NCBI GenBank assembly: GCA_963691655.1
Contig: OY829326.1
Span: forward strand, 10,280,878 to 10,344,877
DNA: 64,000 nt
DNA from: Toxonevra muliebris
Lineage: Eukaryota; Arthropoda; Insecta; Diptera; Pallopteridae
Reading direction: 5' to 3'
Shown here: positions 1-12,396 of the stretch, piece after piece
Layout of the letters: every line of letters starts with the position of its first letter
How positions within the stretch are numbered: the stretch's first letter is position 1
Position numbers and translations under genes: made by a program
The notes under the pieces: generated by a model
Seen by the model: the letters and a program-made list of their open reading frames with translations, nothing else
What the model was told of the DNA's origin: nothing
Databases searched by the model: none

Positions 1-57
1 GACGGGCAAATCAGACGGCCGTTTCGGAATCCGCCACAATTCCTCATCAGTGATCTT
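1..57 (-). repeat. Partial copy of a dispersed repeat
   Basis: Read on the minus strand, this stretch matches 43430-43487 over about 57 bases with roughly ten differences, and more loosely 51874-51920. The shared core includes GATGAGGAAT, TTCCGAAACG and TGATTTGCC. At 43.4 kb the core lies inside a MITE with 33-bp inverted ends, so this is probably a fragment of the same family cut by the window edge. Confidence 0.6.
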
Positions 58-61
58 AATG

Positions 62-179
62 GTAGTTCTTAATCTTTCAATATCCTATATAAGCTACTAA
101 TATTTGAAATCATAACCCAGAATTACGGATTTGATTCCAAATATCTTCACTGAATAGAGATATTGAAAGAAACTACCAC
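62..179. repeat. Short imperfect inverted repeat
   Basis: GGTAGTT plus CTTTCAATATC near 62-84 is mirrored by GATATTGAAAG plus AACTACC near 158-178. The arms are about 20 bp with a small gap and can fold into a hairpin. It may be a MITE remnant; no target duplication was recognised. Confidence 0.45.
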
Positions 180-1850
180 TACCGTTCTATACACTTATGT
201 TGTTGTTTTTTTCCCATTGTAGCTAGTCTGCATAACAGTTCGTTATTTGAAAGTCTAGTACATGGGAGAGTGTGTGTGTTTGTGAGAAAATGATTTTAGG
301 TGTCATTTTTTCTGAACGGTCCCCATTCGATCAGTTCATGATAGTTTTTTTTAGGAGACTATGAAAATTAAATCTAGAGGTTAATTTTCAAAGTTAAGTT
401 AAGTTAAGTTCATGTCAATTTCGTTATTTGAAGTTATATATAAACAGGCTTAATGAACAAATGTAGTCATCACAACATCATCATCATCATTATTTATGTA
501 TGTGTATTTATTTACAATATATGAGCCGTTGCGTGCAAGTCAAAATCAGATTTGTAGAAATACATTGGTTTTGTAGAAGTGCTGTTCAAAATAGGGTTCT
601 TGTAAAATTTATTTTCCAGATTTATAGGCAGCTTTATAAAACATATGTTCAACTTATTATTTTTATTGAATGGAATATAAAATAAGTAATTTAAAATAAT
701 GGTTTGTTTTTGGATTGTAACTGATGAAAAATCTTGCTCATAAGACAAAAGTAGAAAATTCGTTGCACTGCGTAATGAATGTGATATACCATAACTCAAC
801 TAGGGTGTAAAAAAAATGTATGAGTTTACACAAAAAAATTTTTGCAAAAAAAAAAAATTAAAAAAAAAAAATTTCAAAAAAATTCAGCGAAAATAGCAAA
901 TAGTAGATAATAGCTGTAATTAATTTTTTTCATGGCCTTATGGCATTTCATACGAAAAACCAATTTCGGTTTTTCATTTTTTTGACCCCCGTTTTTGACC
1001 TTGCAAAAATCTGAAAAAATTGGAGTATGAGTATTCGGAAGCGACTTATTTACATAAGAAAAATCAGAGTAGTAAACCTATTTTTAGTATGAAAAAATCG
1101 CATGTAAAAAGTTTGGCGATTTTTTTATCGCGAATTTCGCGTTAGAAAACTCGCAAAAAATTCCAAATATGCCTCTAAAACCAAAAAATCACTGTGAATT
1201 TTTTCAAATTTTTCCTATGACTAGTTAGGCTGAAAAACGCGAAAAACGAAATTTACAAAATCCGCCATTACTCATTAAAAATTGCAGATAATGGTCTGAA
1301 AATTTAGCCAAATCATTCTTAAATCAAGTGCTTCAAAAAGGTTCATGCGAAACTTGATTCGGTTTGGGGGCATTTCTGACATGGAAACTCGGTTATGCCC
1401 TTTAAAATAAATGCGAGAACTGAATTGGTATTTTAAAAAAAAAATTACACTAAAAGTCGAAAGTAAAAGTCGTCTTTCAGTCAAGTTTGGCATTTTAAAG
1501 TCGATCACAAAAAGTTCAAATTTTGTGCTAAAAGTCGATTAAAAATCGATTTTGATTAAAGTCGAAATCGATTTGCACATCCCTGGTTCAAAGTGTACTT
1601 ACAAATGTCAGTTGATACTTTCATTGTATTTTCAGCTTATGAAGTTTGTTTTGTTTATTTTCAGAAATTATAACAGATTGTTTTTCTTTTAGTAACAGTA
1701 AGTAAGAAAACCACTATGTGCAATTTCCTACGCAAAACAAAAACAGGGAGAAGAAAATGTGCATAGTTTTTTTTTAAATATATATAAGTGCTCCATCATC
1801 AAAGTTTGTGCTGGCGAGGTGGCATGAAAACCTACTTTGAATTTCCTTAT
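180..1850. other. AT-rich stretch without a gene
   Basis: No coding relic is recognised. It holds a short AAGTT tandem repeat (391-410), A-runs around 840-880, and AAAAGTCGA/ATCGATTT-rich sequence near 1440-1570 ending in TGCACATCCCTG. That ending resembles the edge of some DNA transposons, but no partner end was found. Confidence 0.6.
391..410. repeat. AAGTT pentanucleotide microsatellite
   Basis: Four consecutive AAGTT units. Confidence 0.9.
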
Positions 1851-1859
1851 TATAACTTA

Positions 1860-2560
1860 AGAAATTTTCAGTTCTGGGATATGGCCGCCGCGGCTACATT
1901 TCAATAAGGCCAACTGATTAATTCAGTTTTTCACTTCTAGCTTTAGAACATTGGGTTGTATTTCGTCGAAAACGCGTGTAATGTTTTGCTATAGGTGATC
2001 AATTTGTTGCTGGCTTACAAGCATAGACAAGTGCCTTTACGTGGCTTCAAAGGGAATAATCCAGCGGTGTCGCATAGCATGAGCGCAGCGGTCATCGAAC
2101 AAACGTCGATTGTTTGAAATGTTGTGTGGCACGTAGCGCCATCCTGCTGAAATCAATGGTGCTCTTAATCGTAGATAGCGACATTAGGGAGAAGCTTACC
2201 TTCCAACATTTCACGATAGCGCCGACCTCATCTCTGAAAAAGTACGGCCTGGTGATCCTGCGGATTTTCGTCGCTCCTAATATGGCAATTTTATTTATTT
2301 ACATACCGTTCAGCCAAAAATGTGTCTAGTTGCTGAAGCTGGTTTCGTAAATTCACAGTACCTCGGATGGTCACCCGGTCCGAGTTTATGGACCGCTTTT
2401 TTAGTGGAGTGAACGGATAGATTCATTTCATCGCTCGGCGTCTAATCAACCGACTTGGATCCTCGATCATTCTGACTTGATCACTTACAGCCAGCGTTTT
2501 GGGTGTACGTAGTACGAGCTAAGATATGAATCGATCTATAGTTCTGCGTGTAAGCTGCTC
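1860..2560 (-). pseudogene. Tc1/mariner-type transposase relic
   Basis: On the minus strand the reading includes FQQDGATCHT near 2140-2170, which is the second catalytic Asp region of this class. In shifted frames it continues with LRSCYATPLDY and VKALVYACKPA, matching the RSCDLTPLDYFLWxYVK and VYxxKP motifs of the family. The C-terminal reading near 1860-1890 is CSRGGHIPELKIS, also typical. An N-terminal fragment near 2480-2530 reads like the RRRAQ segment of the DNA-binding part. Frame changes and stops are numerous, so it cannot encode a working enzyme. The motifs resemble those of the better preserved D,D41D element at 16.4-17.6 kb, so it may be an older relative. Terminal repeats were not recognised. 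Confidence 0.75.
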
Positions 2561-5040
2561 TGTGAGTTTAGCGCACAGACCGTGATTTTGGAAATAAATT
2601 TTCACAATTTTTAAACGTAGTTCAAGTGTAGTTGTTTGTATTTCTCTTTAAAAGCACTAATATTTTGATAAGTTTTTGGAAGCGGCTTTCCAACTTAAAC
2701 CTCACTAGTTTTCACCATCTTTGTTTTCTTCACGAGAAACTATTCAATTATTATATAGGTTTACTCTTGATATAAACTAACCCGAGCCTCCTCTAAACTA
2801 TACAAAATTGGACGTTTTTCTGGAGGGTTAGGTTGGACTTCAAATTATATATGCAATCACGGCGTAATTTTAGCACGTTTTGTGTGTATAATAACGTCAG
2901 AGTGTGGTTGGCGAATAACGTATTGAATTATGTTAAATAAAATTTAGATTTTAATTATTCGAATATCTTGAAAAACCGTAAGTACTAAAATAATCAGATT
3001 TCGAATAGTATGAATAGAAAAATGTTTTAAGGAACTGGTTCGGTTAGATTTAGTTTTTAACTGGTTAACCAGAACAGGTGTTGATCACTATAGTCAGGTA
3101 GTAAGTATTTTTAATTTCGAGCGCCTCGAATACTTTTTTATGAGAAGCTTTTTTTTACAGAATTTACCAAAAACTCGCGAAAAGAAGGGTACAAGGATAA
3201 ATGTGCAGTTCCATCAAATCAAATCCTTTGTCACTTGCAGTGTTTTATAATATTGGTTAAATTAAAGAAAGTTGGGCTAACATTAAAAATTTTTCACAAC
3301 AGTTTTTGAGTTGAGATGCATTTATTTCACTTGATGAATTTTGCTTTTTGTTATTAATTGTGGGGAGATTGTTAGAATGTGCACATTCATTTCTGGCTAA
3401 AACTATTTATTAAATAAAATAGGAAAACTTTAGTAACTATGTAAAGTTGAGAAAAAAAAAAACAGAATTTTACAGAAAAATATATTTATATTTAATATGA
3501 ATTGTAATATCATACCATATATATTTAGTTTTGGTTGTTTGTTACTATTTACTGTTGCTGTTAGTAGCGCGTGTATGTTATAATATATAAAACAATAAAA
3601 TACTCGTATTTCTATTGCGCTTTTTGAAAATGAAATAAATTTTTCACAGAACAAAAGTTGTTGTTATTATTATGTACATATGCCATACATTGTTGCCATG
3701 ATGCCATGAAAACTTTTTCGTTTGACCCTATTTATTTTGTATTATTTTTTTTTTTATGGTTTACTTGGAGGTTTAATTTTTTATTGTAGATATATAAGCT
3801 TTTGTTTTTTTTTTTTTTTTTTTGGTACCAAAAATTGTCATTCACATTTGATTTCAAAGGATAATAAAAAACCTTTAAAAACATAAGATAAAAGTTAAAA
3901 AAACAAAAATAGAAATGAATAAACATTTTGATCTACTATTACATATTAGGAATCTACATACATATGTACCTACAAAAAAAATCCTACCTTCTTGTATGTA
4001 TGTGTGTGTGTTTGTGCGACTGCCAACAATAGTTGGTGCTATCACAAACAGCCATTGTAGTCCTTCGTGTACATTCAGGTAAACTATTTTTTCGGTGATG
4101 TTGGTGATGGTGACAGTTTTTTTATTTTTTGTAGTTACCTATTTACAGTGCCAGCCTACATTTGTAGAGTGGTATACACATACTGGCGCATTTTTAGACA
4201 GCATCGCATTTTCAGTTTCTTTGTTTTAATGTATGTATGTGTGTATGTATGTGTGTATACTTGAAGAGCTGCCAAGGTTGACATATTCACTCGTAATTTC
4301 TGGTACTGCTGTAGTTGTATGCATTTATAGTTGTTCATGGTTCTTTTCTATTTTTTTCGTTTTGGTTGTTTATAAAAGTATGTAGAGTAATTGTGCCAAA
4401 TTTTTGTTGTTGTTTTTTTTTGTGGTTGTTGTTTTTTTTAGCCTACTTTACACAATTTATTGTTATCATGCCACTACCACATCTTTCACTCTCTTTGTTA
4501 GCTTGTTGCCCTTTTTAATTTAGTTGTTACTTTGCTTGTAATGTTGCAAATAAAAAGCGTGGTAGTATGTGTATGTATGTATGAATGTATGTATGTGTTT
4601 AGTAGTAAATAAACATAAAATGGTTGTAAAATCAAAGAAAATGCTTTGTAAAATATTTTTGCTATTTGGTTTTTTCTGTTTTCTGGTCTTTCCTTTTGTT
4701 GTTGCCTTGGTGTCTTTCTTGAAAGTACAGAGTGATTTGGATTAAAAGAAAATGTTTGCAGTTGAAGAAATTCTCTTAAGGAAAAAGAAATTTGTTTTCC
4801 ATAAGATTTTTGTTTAAGGCATTTATAAGTGATACTCATACACAAATATGTACGTACTTACTAACTATAAAAAAATTTGTTGCCCGAAAAAAGTTGTTAA
4901 ATAAATTATAAAGCAAAAATAATATATGTATGTATGTATATAGGTATCTGTAAAAGTTTATGTTTGTAATTTATTTTACTTTCACTTTTATCTTTCTCAT
5001 TTCTTCTCTTTTAACTTTGTGCTGTTTGTGAAACCTTGAA
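2561..5040. other. AT-rich stretch without a gene
   Basis: Only low-complexity and simple-repeat sequence is seen: poly(T) runs (3747-3755, 3807-3823), and GTAT/GTGT microsatellites near 4231-4260 and 4565-4598. Reading frames here look like chance products of AT-rich sequence. Confidence 0.6.
4231..4260. repeat. GTAT/GTGT microsatellite
   Basis: Alternating GTAT and GTGT units. A similar imperfect tract lies at 4565-4598. Confidence 0.85.
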
Positions 5041-5125
5041 TTCAACAGCCCCAAAGGCGCAATGCACAGTGACATAAGTATGGAATAACTTTGAGTATAT
5101 CGTGGTTAAGCGTTTATAGCATTGC

Positions 5126-5233
5126 TAGCCATTTCAAAGGTACTCGTGGAAACTTTTTTACCGTATGAGTATACTCATACTCAAGTTATCGTTGTGTACT
5201 TATGAAAAAGCACTCTTACCTATGAAATGGCTA
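5126..5233. repeat. Palindromic (fold-back) repeat
   Basis: Arms of about 23 bp, TAGCCATTTCAAAGGTACTC at 5126 and its near reverse complement at 5211-5233, flank a perfect 18-bp palindrome GTATGAGTATACTCATAC at 5163-5180. Weaker mirrored sequence continues outward to about 5070 and 5300. The structure fits a palindromic MITE. No transposase is present. Confidence 0.7.
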
Positions 5234-5368
5234 ACACTGACTCATAGTATTAGACTATTGTGCATAAGTTTGAGTCGTTTGAGTATTAGTTGCCTTTAAA
5301 ATCTTATCAAATCTTTTATATTCAAATCACAAATGAACAAGCAGCATCTCATCGAAATAAACGATGAA

Positions 5369-5880
5369 GTACCTAAAATGTACTTATGGGCAGGAGTTTC
5401 ACGAACCCAATACGAGCTTCTGGACCGTATTCAACATCGAGCGATAAAGCTAATAGGAAGCAGTAGGGTTTCCAGCTCTATTCAATCTCATCCTAGAAAC
5501 GTGGTCTGTGTGACTATATTCTACCGCTATTTTCATGGTGGATATTCTGCGAAAATGCGCGATTTGATGTCACCAGTTCGAGTGTTCTCTAGAGCTACAA
5601 GAACCGCAAGTGGAAGTAACGCATTCCACAGGAACGCACCACGCATTACAGAGATAGTTCTTTCCTCTGTCGTTCCGGGCGTTTATGAAACAGGTTCTTT
5701 GCAAACATTTTTTCTGATTGTTATAACCTTTTCAAATTTAAAATAGACATTCATAGGTACTTTCCCCTCTTTCCTCCTCCCATTAACCTATCTTCTTTTC
5801 TCAATCAACACAATTCTCTGCATTTATAGGGGCAGTACCTGTGTGTTGACTAATTAATAAATTTCTAAATGTAATATATG
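5369..5880 (+). pseudogene. 3' end of a non-LTR retrotransposon ORF2
   Basis: The plus-strand reading YLWAGVSRTQYELLDRIQ, then HRAIKLIG, FYRYFHG and SRATRTASGS, has the shape of the region just after the reverse transcriptase domain of jockey/CR1-type elements (LDRIQRRA...LIG, FYRYYHG, ARATRQS). The usual C-terminal stretch survives in another frame around 5700-5790 (FKIDIHRYFPLFPPP). The catalytic domain and everything upstream are absent, as expected for a 5'-truncated LINE copy. The tail after about 5790 is presumed 3' UTR; no poly(A) or target duplication was found. A degenerate, non-coding remnant. Confidence 0.75.
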
Positions 5881-6182
5881 AATATGGTGGTCCTTTGGTG
5901 CTGGTACTAGCTGAATTCTACGAGTTCGTTGTAATTGCTTGTTGCTTTCACCAAGACATTCGTTATTATTATCTGTAATTACTCGCCCTGCCTTACGAAG
6001 TTGTAAGTATTTGTAGACCGTCATTAAGTCGATAACAAAGAGTCGTTGGTTCTCGTCGATGCAGTCAATATTTCTCGTTTATTCTTGAAAAGTAATGCAA
6101 AAATATAAGAATGCACGATTGGTTGCTACTTAAGTTTTAAGATAGAACAAGTCAAAACAAATATTTATCAATGAAAATGGCT
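5881..6182. other. Short stretch without recognised features
   Basis: Nothing recognised between the LINE tail and the mariner relic. Confidence 0.5.
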
Positions 6183-6850
6183 TTATTGTTCTTCAAAATA
6201 TTCTCCATGAAGAAGTCATTGGGTGCCAAATGAGGACTGTTCGGCGGATGACCCATCAATTCGATGTTTTGAGTGCTCAAAAAGGTTCTCGTTTGAGCCG
6301 GTGTGTGAGAGCTCGCATTGTCGTGGTGGCGGCCGGTTTTCCTTATTTCTCCGAACACTTCTGGCAAAAAAATTGGTGGTGTACCATTCAAAATTAACTG
6401 CTCTACGTTGCTCTAATGGTATGGTGGCCACATGAGCAGTTTTTCCGTAAAAACAGCCGACCATTTGCTTCGAAGTGCTTCTTACGCGAACAACTTTTGT
6501 TGGATTTGGCTCACTTTGGAAGACCCATAAGGTCGATTGTTGTTTAGTTTCGGACTCGTATGCACATATCCATGATTCGTCACTTGTTACAATCTTATAG
6601 ACACCTTTTAAAGCACCGCGATTGTATTTTTTCAACATTTCTTTGTACCAATCGGCACGAGCCTTTTTTTGGGCGATTGTCAAATTATGCGGTATCTAAC
6701 GCGAACATTCTTTTTGGCAGCCAAATGTTCATGCAATATTGAATGTATGCCTCAATCTCACGATAAGTCAGCACCGATGTTTTCTGGCACAACAACCGAT
6801 TTTGGACGACCTTCACGGCATAAGTTATACCGTTTTAAGAATGTTTAAAA
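6183..6850 (-). pseudogene. Mariner (D,D34D) transposase, internally deleted
   Basis: On the minus strand TIAQKKARADWYKEMLKKY is followed by VTSDESWICAYE (first catalytic Asp), KQMVGCFYGKTAHVATIPLE, HHDNASSH (second Asp) and LAPNDFF (third Asp). Second and third Asp are separated by 34 residues, the mariner spacing. A frameshift near 6375 splits the catalytic region. After NDFF the sequence jumps to a C-terminal GEYFEEQ-stop, so roughly 60 codons are missing. The N-terminal part keeps CREGRPKSVVVPENI near 6800-6840 but has lost part of the helix-turn-helix region and carries stops. The element ends were not delimited. A dead copy. Confidence 0.88.
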
Positions 6851-9800
6851 GCTCCTGCGTTTCAAAACTACGTCTCTACCACCATACTCTCGTCTTCGCT
6901 GTAAAATGCCGTTACAACGTTCAAAGGCAGAACAGTATAGAGTTTCACCTTAAAAATTTCTTCGTGTATACCTACACTTAAATTTATTTATTTATTATTT
7001 TTATTATTATTTTTCCAAAATAACTAAATTTATTGATAAAAAAAATATGAAAAATATTTTTATATTTTTTTTCAATTTTAAAAATTTTTATGTAAAAAAA
7101 AAAAAATTGTGACTTAGCAGAGCAAAACGGACTACGGATTTGGACTCAGCGATCCCTCATTACCCTAAGTGCACTTGTCTTGACACTGTTCGTTTCCAAA
7201 AGATTTCATTTGTTGAACAGTGTAATCAGAGAATGCAATTAACCGAGAAATTTGAGTACATTTTGAATTAAAAATGTAAAATATCTAGTGCAATCAAGCG
7301 GGTATCAATTAAATTGGAAATACTGTGCATTTGTCCAACTATGTTCTGCAATATTTTTTTATTTCATCTATTCCATTTACTTTTTTATTGTATAGTTTTT
7401 ATGTCGAGCTTATGAAAATCAAGATATATAATTTTGTTCAGCGGCAGCAATTTTCTTTTTTGTCTGTGGTGATGACGACCGCGGTGGCAAGGACGACCAT
7501 GACAACGAAGTCTACAACCACAAAATTTACTAATTTAATTATAATTACATTAAGTTATCCATCTTGGTACTTGGTGCTCGTCGTCTACATCGTAGTCTAC
7601 TCTCTATAATTTTTCTATTAAGTTCATACTGATTTGTGGCGTCGTTGGTTGCACACATGCACATAAAGCATTGTTGTTGTTGTGATTTACTTTCTAAGTT
7701 ATTTATTTATTTCATGGATTTTTTTTTTTTGGTTTTTTGCCATTTTTCTTTCCAATTAATTTGTTTTCATGTTGCCGTATTTTCGGCGTTTTGCCTTTGT
7801 TTTTTTTTCGTTCTCAACTGAAACACTAAATTTAAGTTAACTTTTTATTTTAGGGTTTCTTTTTCGGTTTTAATGTGAATAAATTTTTTCTCTTTTAGCA
7901 TAATTTTTTATTATAGTATATTAATTTAACAATAAAAAAAATCAATGTATATTTTGATTTTAAAGAAGAATAATAAGAAATTGTTTAGTTTTCATTTCAA
8001 AGCTCATATCATTCATATAATTTTTAAGAGCTTGAAGATAATTATTTCTTTTGGATTATGCAGAACCTAAAACTAATATAAAAATCATTCAAACAACAAG
8101 TTTCAGCTCTACAAAAAATGTTTTAGTTATTCTATTTATTATATGTATTCTTTTGCTTGCAAGCAAACACTCTATAAATCAACGTGCTTAACTACTGGAA
8201 ATCGAGTACATTAAATGGTAGAAAATTGTATAGCGACTACTTGTTGCTATCGTCATCATCGTATATCAAAAGGACCCGACGTCAACTATATAATTTATTA
8301 CAATATGAGCCACTAAAACTATCGCAAACCATTCTGCACCATGCACCATAAACATCTTCCTCCAACTTTATATATTAATGAAATATTACTACCATTTTAA
8401 TTTAATATATATGCACATATGTAGGTACAGTGGTGTACATAATAATATTGATCTATAGTAGAAACTTTACTTATTTTTATTATTATAAGTCTTGCTTGCT
8501 TCTGTAGAATAAATCACGGCTGCTTGGAATATTTATATTTTCAATCCATTTTTAATCCATTTTGGCCAAAAGGTAGATAGAATTTCCTTTTTTAGAAACC
8601 AGAGTGGTAAATGTATATATTTTGCATTTGAAATAGTAAATTTATTGAGATAAAATAACTAAAATTACTTAAGAGTTATAACCAAAAAGAAGAAAAGAAA
8701 AACGTATGGAAAAATAGTCAAAATTGTATTTTTTTTCCAAACATCGCAATTTTTAATTTGTAAGAAAGTTTATTTTGTGTACGAGTATGTATACTTTTGT
8801 TATACGGTTGGCTGCACCATTTTCACGGGGTATACCAATTACTATGTAAAATTCATAACAAATTCCTTATTGGAATCTTCTTAAATCATCAAATGGTTTT
8901 TTAATGCTTTTAAGAATGCATTCCTTCCTTCTGAATGATTTTGATATTTACAATCTTCGACACCAAACTTTTTCAAATAAATATTTATAATTTTAACCAT
9001 TCCCAATCATTATCTTTTAACTGAGAGATTACATGGGTTTCTTCTGAACCCACAATAATTCTGATTTAATTGATAGCTTTGGCTTAAATAAATGATGAAT
9101 GTATTTAAGCATACAATCTTTTCTTTTGAATTGGTATCTATGTACAGTTCATGTCATTTGATTGTAAAACAAGTAAAAAGTTTCACATCACATTAAAATG
9201 TCTGACGTATTAGCCATGCAAGAAAGTTTGATCTAGGCCCTTCATGGATTGTACTTTTGCTTTAATGAATAACTCATTAAATTTTCACATTTCATACTTT
9301 ATGTTAGGTAGGTAAACACTTAAAGTTTAACTCACACATTCTTTTTCGAAAATTTACACATTTCGACGTGTGCTGCGATGTATGTAAAAAACGTAGAAAT
9401 TTATGAAAACTTTCAAAGCATACTTTTGGGCGAAGACGAATGTGAAAATGTGTATACCACGAAAACATACTAATGTGTATGTATAGCTGTGGGTGCTTGA
9501 GACATTGTGGTTGTTTGTGTTGTAGCGCATAACATACGCTACTCTTTTAGCATACTTACATACATACATATCTACAATTAGCATATCCACAGGCATTTTA
9601 TTATGTATAGGTATGTAATCATTCGAATATTTTCGTAATTTTATTTTTTTTTTTTTTTGTTTTTCGCCGCTAAAAATGTCGTTCATTCTTTCGTGTCTGT
9701 CTATCTGTCTATGTATGTATTTGTGGATTTATTGCCGACATTAGAGGTATTTCCCCTTTGTGACGTGATCGTGTTTGCTTTTCACTCTCTCTCTTTCTAT

Positions 9801-10937
9801 ACATACATATTCATGGACGTATGTGTATATGCGTGGATGAGCTTCTAGAAAAACAAAAAATGAAACAATTTTGCGTGGGAAAACCGTAGCATAAGTAGCA
9901 TAAAAATTATATTTAAGTTTCAACATTCTTTGCATTTTGATTTTGTTTATACACATATCTTTTGTTGTTTTTCTAATATTTATTCAAGCTACACACATAA
10001 TTTAAATTCCTTAAACGTTTCAAGAGATGCTCAAACGTCTCCTTTAGGGTGTTGCTGCTGCTGCTGCTACTGACGTCGAGGTGCGTGTGTATGTGTGCTT
10101 GAAATTAGCTTTGGTGCAATGTCAGTAATTTCAAAAGAGGCGTTTTTAATTCGTTTAAAGCAGAAATATTGTTAAAATAACTCGCTATGGGCGAAGCTAC
10201 GGGTGTTCGCAAAGGTTCCATAAAATTTAACTTACTTTATAATGGAATTGTTGGTTTATGTCTGCAGGGATATATAATTTCTCATGCAGGAAGTAGCCTA
10301 GTGGGTTTTTTTTCTTTCTCAATTATTATTTTTTTTTATTATTTGTAATAGAAAAAGCAGTGAATATCTCCTTTTAAAGCTTTATCTAAATGATTTTTTT
10401 TTTGCCTTAGAACCAATAGTTTCATAGAATTACTCAATTTACGTAGGCGATCGAAATACTTAAATGTACATAAATTTCAATGTATAAAAATAAACGCATA
10501 AATTAATTAACTGAAGGTATAACGCAGTATTCTTAGTTGCTGTATAAATTCAGTAGGTGTAACTAAATATTCGTTTACTTGGAAATAGAGCTACTGAAAA
10601 AAAATTTGTAGATGTTGTAGAAACCAAGTCAAAGACTTGCGTTGTATTTAATATGAACGAATTAAAAATTAGTACACAAATGTTTCTAATATAAATAGAT
10701 ACTGTATTGTATGTACATATACTACGTAATATACAAATAAATTACAAATAGTTTAATTTTCTCAAAGAAAGTAAGTGAATAGCAAATAAGTAAGACAGAT
10801 AACAAAAAATCAACAAATGTGTAGCAGTACATACTTAACTCAACAGTTCTCAAATTTCCATAAAACTGTAATAGGTTTAATAAATTCAAGCATGTTTTGC
10901 TTCTTTTTCGGCTTGGTTTGGCAAAAGCCAAAAAAAG
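6851..10937. other. AT-rich stretch without a gene
   Basis: Microsatellite and low-complexity DNA only: poly(T) tracts near 7710-7730 and 9643-9658, GTAT-type repeats near 9700-9720, and a CTG repeat at 10052-10069. No coding relic or convincing TE end was recognised. Confidence 0.6.
10052..10069. repeat. CTG trinucleotide repeat
   Basis: Six imperfect CTG units (TTGCTGCTGCTGCTGCTA). Confidence 0.85.
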
Positions 10938-12396
10938 CACACATCGAGCCATGATCGTGAAATTATCGTAAGCGTAATTTTTTCGAAAATTGTTTTTTGA
11001 TCGAAAATAAAACTTGAACACCAGGCGCACCTTTCGACAAAGTTTTAAATATCAGAAGTGAATAATAGCCAAGAAATTGAGTGGTGAATTTTATCGTTTC
11101 ACATGTTTACATGTACGCGTGATTGCAGAATTATCGTAAGCGACACTTTGAACACAACCAGCTTATTCATGTAAAGCTTAAACAGTTTTCTTGATCTAAG
11201 TGGCTGTTCAGACGGGAGCAAGCATGGAAAGCCTGGGCAGGCGTGTCGTGTTCACATGAGTGCAACCATGAAGGACTTTTTTTTAATCAAAAAGGAACGG
11301 TGGAATTGGAATTTTGTCACTTTTTCTTGTGCTCATTAAGATAGGTTCTTTTGTTCGCGAGAAAATGCAAAAGAAATATCAATTATGTGCCTTAAATATG
11401 TACTTAAAATTAAATAAAAAATAAAAGCAACAATGTCTTAAGAAATTCATTGTGGCGTAGATGCGCATTGTTTTTTTGCGTTCATGTTGCCTATTCAACT
11501 TCAAAAAAATTATGATTGAAAATGGCAAAATGGGAACAATATGAACATGGAACATTCATCAATGCGCTGATTTTTATTTTATTTTTGGATTTTCTGTGCA
11601 ACTCTGCTATCTCTTCCTCTCTACCTATTTCTTCTACCTTTCTCTTTCAGACATGATTCATGCCTGTACTCGTCTGTTAATAGTTTTTTTACTTTTACGC
11701 AGTTACATTTGTCAGCAGAACTTCTATTTAACAAAAAATTTTGGTATGATGTGATAACTTTAAATATTTATTAAGTTGTTTGCCAAAATTCAATATTTTA
11801 TAGGAAAATCACACAAAAAACAACAAATGCAATTTGTGTGAAAAGTTTAAGCACACGGATAGAGAAGAAAATCATGTTTTGGACAAAGGAAATTCAAAGA
11901 AGCTTTTTTTGATTGATCAATCAAACACCAAAGAAAACAACTTAAAATTTTTAATTTTAATAAATAGTTTTTGAATAAGAACTCTAATTACAATTACCTC
12001 CCTATTCAGAGCATTTCATTGTGACTGCCTTAGACACATTTTAATAGATTTTTTAATTTTTAGTCATTCAAATAAAAAGTACGAAGATTCGACTGCGAAC
12101 GAGACAAGTTGCAAAAATTAAAAAGAAAAAATTATTTATCGTAAGCGCCTCAATACTTCATGCTTCACACCAAATTCATGATAGCGAAAAATATCGTAAG
12201 CGCTATAAGTTACGCACAGATTTCAAAAAACAACATTTATTTTCATCGTTCGGTAAATAGATATAAATAATTTGTCTTTGTCTACAACATTGCGGTATTT
12301 TTTAAACCGTTTAAAAGAAAAGCACAAAAAAGCGTCTCCTGAAAAATTATGAATTTGTCGCTTACGATAAATTGGCGATGATGGCTCGACATGTGT
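10938..12396. mobile_element. DNA element with ATCGTAAGCG-bearing inverted ends
   Basis: The left end (10938-10974) and right end (12359-12396) are inverted copies sharing CGAGCCAT, ATCG and TTATCGTAAGCG with a few differences. The 12-mer TTATCGTAAGCG also recurs in direct orientation at 11131-11142, 12136-12147 and, as ATATCGTAAGCG, at 12191-12202. Terminal inverted repeats plus repeated subterminal motifs are typical of non-autonomous DNA transposons, where the motifs can bind transposase. No coding sequence is seen. A second element (11202-11677) lies inside it. The superfamily is not assigned. Confidence 0.65.
11202..11677. mobile_element. Nested element with GGCTGTTCA-type ends
   Basis: The left end GGCTGTTCAGACGGGAGC, followed by AAGCATG, is mirrored at 11603-11677, where the reverse complement reads CAGACGAGTACAGGCATG and then TCTGAAAGAGAAAGGTAG. 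The same termini, better preserved, bound the element at 37443-39537. About 475 bp, non-coding, inside the 10.9-12.4 kb element, so it inserted later. Confidence 0.6.

Noticed and set aside
798..1585. hAT-like element bounded by CTAGGGTG and CATCCCTG
   Set aside because: Only a handful of bases agree between the ends and no 8-bp target duplication was found.
3053..3093. hAT-like terminus around AACTGGTTAACCAG
   Set aside because: No partner end or duplication found.
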